Part shown: one piece after another, positions 43,645 through 45,249 of the stretch
Layout: every line of letters starts with the position of its first letter
How positions within the stretch are numbered: the stretch's first letter is position 1
Assembly: GCA_017882805.1 (NCBI GenBank)
Contig: JADGOT010000318.1
Coordinates: 1-45,249, forward strand
Source: Glaciihabitans sp.
Lineage (GTDB): Bacteria > Actinomycetota > Actinomycetes > Actinomycetales > Microbacteriaceae
DNA length: 45,249 nucleotides
Reading direction: 5' to 3'
Translations under genes and position numbers: made by a program
Notes under the pieces: generated by a model
Told to the model about the DNA's origin: nothing
Seen by the model: only the letters and a program-made list of their open reading frames with translations
Databases searched by the model: none

Positions 43645-44562
43645 CTACTTCTTGTTTGAGTCTGCTGGGAACAGCATCCGCGCGAGAACGAGGAAGAACA
43701 CGGCCAGGCCCGCGAGCAGGGCCAGCCACGACCAGGCGAAGCCGACCGTGATGCTGAGCACTACGAAGCCGGCGAAGGCGAGCACCCAGATCACGACGGT
43801 GTAGAGGCCGAATCGTGCGGCGGACGCCGGGTCCTGGGAGAACCGGTCCTCGACCGCGTAGGCGCGATTGAGTTCTTTGACCCATGGCTTCTGGCGGTTG
43901 GTCTGCGTCACGCCGAGCGCGACGAATGCCATGAGCGAGACCAGCGCGAGGCCGCATCCGGTCACGAGCAGCCACAGCAGCGGATTGGCGAACCACGCCG
44001 CGGCAAAGCCGAGACCGGTGAGGCCCGCGAATGCGGCGAGGCCAAAGCCGAGCGCGCGGGTGGGCTTGGTCGGGTAGTGGTGCGACGTCTCGCGTCCGAG
44101 GGCGTGGGCAACAATCACCCCGAGGAACAGGCCGGCGAACACGGATTCGACCGGAAGGGCGGAAACGAGCCAGAAGTCGGCAATCCCGAGGCCACCGAGG
44201 ATTGATCCAACAGTGACTAGCGTGACACCGCAAGCGAGCAGCAGTGAGAGCAGCACGGTTCGCACGACGTAGCCGGGGCTCGGCTTGACGCGGTTGAGCG
44301 CGATCAGCTTGACCGCAGTGTCGGCGGGGCTCGTTGTCGGCTCACTGTCGCCGATCGAGTCCACGAGCTCGTTGATCGGCCCAAGTTCCTTGATGGCCTT
44401 GGCGGCTGCGGCGTCTGGCTTGCTGCCGTTGGTCTCGAGTTCGGTGACCCGCGCCTGCAGATTGCCGCGGATCTCTTCCTTCAGGTCGGCGGTTTCCGGC
44501 GTGCGAGGGATCTCTGCGAAGGCGTCGTCCAGGTACCGGTGGATGTTGTTTGTCGTAGCCAT
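43645..44562 (-). CDS. Membrane protein with permease-prefix N-terminal domain
   Basis: 305 residues from ATG 44562, overlapping the PadR stop (TAATG). The N-terminal 75 residues (HRYLDDAFAEIPRTPETADL, then ARVTELETNGSKPDAAAAKA) match the permease prefix domain 1 / DUF1700-like unit. About seven membrane segments follow. It lies between a PadR regulator and an ABC exporter on the same strand, an arrangement common in PadR-controlled stress or drug systems. Confidence 0.85.
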   Translation of the reverse strand: MATTNNIHRYLDDAFAEIPRTPETADLKEEIRGNLQARVTELETNGSKPDAAAAKAIKELGPINELVDSIGDSEPTTSPADTAVKLIALNRVKPSPGYVVRTVLLSLLLACGVTLVTVGSILGGLGIADFWLVSALPVESVFAGLFLGVIVAHALGRETSHHYPTKPTRALGFGLAAFAGLTGLGFAAAWFANPLLWLLVTGCGLALVSLMAFVALGVTQTNRQKPWVKELNRAYAVEDRFSQDPASAARFGLYTVVIWVLAFAGFVVLSITVGFAWSWLALLAGLAVFFLVLARMLFPADSNKK

Positions 44563-44930
44563 TAGTTGGTTCCCTTTGTTCCTAGAAGCGTGTTGATGAT
44601 GCGTTGGGTGGCGTTCCAATCGGAGACGTTCCGCGTGTAGACCGCTCGGCCGGCGTCGGTGATTCGGTAGTACTTCCGGCGGCCACCCTGCGTCTCGTCG
44701 CCCCAGTAGGCGTCGACGAGTCCGTCTTTGACGAGGCGGCGGAAGGTGGCGTAAAGCGTCGCTTCCTTGATCTCGTAGTCGCCGCCGGTCGCATCCCGAA
44801 TGGTCTTGTAGATCTCGAATCCGTAGCGTTCGGTGTCGCGCAGGGTGCCGAGCACGATCGTGTCTGTGTGCCCGCGCAGCAGGTCGGAGGCGAACGCCTC
44901 GGACTGCGGCGCGGTCTTGTTCGTGTCCAT
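44562..44930 (-). CDS. PadR-family transcriptional regulator
   Basis: 122 residues, ATG start. A winged helix (LRDTERYGFEIYKTIRDATG, EIKEATLYATFRRLVKDGLV) with the GGRRKYYRITDAGR wing is diagnostic of PadR. The C-terminal dimerising helix is short. A TACAGT -10 box 7 bases before the ATG with TTGTGG 17 bases further up suggests a leaderless promoter. It probably regulates itself and the downstream membrane protein and exporter genes. Confidence 0.93.
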   Translation of the reverse strand: MDTNKTAPQSEAFASDLLRGHTDTIVLGTLRDTERYGFEIYKTIRDATGGDYEIKEATLYATFRRLVKDGLVDAYWGDETQGGRRKYYRITDAGRAVYTRNVSDWNATQRIINTLLGTKGTN

Positions 44931-44937
44931 GTCCGGT

Positions 44938-44966
44938 ACTGTATCAGATCAACTACTATCCCACAA
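44938..44966 (-). promoter_or_regulatory. Promoter of the padR operon
   Basis: Minus strand -35 TTGTGG (44961-44966), 17-base spacer, -10 TACAGT (44938-44943), 7 bases before the ATG. Confidence 0.5.
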
Positions 44967-44980
44967 CAAAGTTCCCAACT

Positions 44981-45018
44981 CTCCTAATTCAGGAGCCTCC
45001 TGACCTCATTCAGGAGGC
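44981..45018. repeat. Overlapping inverted repeats upstream of the padR operon
   Basis: TCAGGAG C CTCCTGA (44989-45003) is a perfect 7-base dyad. GCCTCCTGA (44995-45003) also pairs with TCAGGAGGC (45010-45018) across a 6-base loop. A third dyad, CTCCT/AGGAG, spans 44981-44995. The central arm is shared, so the first two hairpins exclude each other. ATTCAGGA occurs at 44987 and 45008, and inverted at 45092-45099. Confidence 0.75.
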
Positions 45019-45106
45019 TGTGTGACTTGTGCGGCCAGCGGGGCGAATGTTCGCGGATTTCGGCAGCCAATCGCCCAGGAACGTCGACCAATTCCTGAAT
45101 ACTGAG

Positions 45107-45249
45107 ATGGTGAACGACAACATGAAGCGACTGCTGGTGCTCGCAGTGGACTACGGTCAAAAGTGGCCCTTGAGCGACATCATGAGTTCAGATCCACGTC
45201 CGGACTGGGACGCGATCATCAGCAGTCAGCTTCGCGATCGGCTGCGGGC
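45107..45249 (+). CDS. 5' part of an unknown gene, truncated at the window edge
   Basis: At least 47 codons without a stop. Possible starts are ATG 45107, GTG 45110 (6 bases after an AATACT -10-like box) or ATG 45047 in the same frame. The visible product includes MKRLLVLAVDYGQKWPLSDI. No family recognised, and the 3' end is outside the window. Confidence 0.45.
   Translation, partial: MVNDNMKRLLVLAVDYGQKWPLSDIMSSDPRPDWDAIISSQLRDRLR

Noticed and set aside
1-45249. CRISPR array, prophage, insertion sequence or origin of replication
   Set aside because: No regularly spaced repeats, transposase, integrase, capsid genes or DnaA-box cluster were seen.

Overview
This 45 kb window is GC-rich, densely coded chromosomal DNA with many GTG and TTG starts. 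It most likely comes from a high-GC Gram-positive actinomycete, probably Micrococcales close to Microbacteriaceae. The support is a DUF3039 protein, a DUF222/HNH endonuclease, a murI-rph-rdgB operon, ribitol/glycerol-phosphate cell-wall polymer genes and many apparently leaderless promoters. The lineage is an inference; no rRNA or other taxonomic marker is present. I saw no phage, integrase, transposase or CRISPR array, and no gene-free stretch longer than 300 bases.

Layout. (1) 1-3.4 kb: a secreted PKD-like protein, an HtrA-type PDZ protease and a membrane family 2 glycosyltransferase. (2) 3.4-4.8 kb: a DUF222/HNH protein. (3) 4.9-11.8 kb, minus strand: a phosphoribosyltransferase, a tandem-domain TagF-like polymerase, two uncharacterised proteins, a TagGH-type polymer exporter and a LicC-like cytidylyltransferase. 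(4) 12.0-14.8 kb, plus strand: an ABC ATPase/permease pair and a DUF3039 protein. (5) 14.9-17.7 kb, plus strand: two related Roadblock-like proteins, a winged-helix protein, a small Ras-like GTPase and a third Roadblock protein. This resembles a Streptomyces conservon without the histidine kinase and is the best candidate for an undescribed system here. (6) 17.7-25.5 kb, minus strand: a membrane mannosyltransferase-like protein, three tightly coupled CDP-glycerol/ribitol phosphotransferase paralogues and an IspD-SDR fusion predicted to make CDP-ribitol. (7) 25.6-33.8 kb: pncB divergent from murI-rph-rdgB-mntH, then HEAT-repeat, DedA, small membrane and membrane-anchored esterase genes. (8) 34.1-35.1 kb: tRNA-Leu(UAG) and a GT52/polysialyltransferase-like gene. 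(9) 35.2-41.7 kb: a maltose-type sugar ABC importer with a LacI regulator, divergent from a GH13 alpha-glucosidase, with two LacI-type operators between them. (10) 41.7-44.9 kb: a PadR regulator, a permease-prefix membrane protein and a DrrAB-type exporter. A truncated unknown gene runs off the right edge.

How the genes fit together. Regions 3 and 6 together look like one wall-polymer system: CDP-ribitol synthesis, several polymerases, an ABC exporter and a possible CDP-choline-type decorating activity. The Roadblock/GTPase operon lies between the two halves, so a role in spatial control of envelope assembly is possible but unproven. The sugar locus reads as a self-contained, LacI-controlled uptake and hydrolysis unit.
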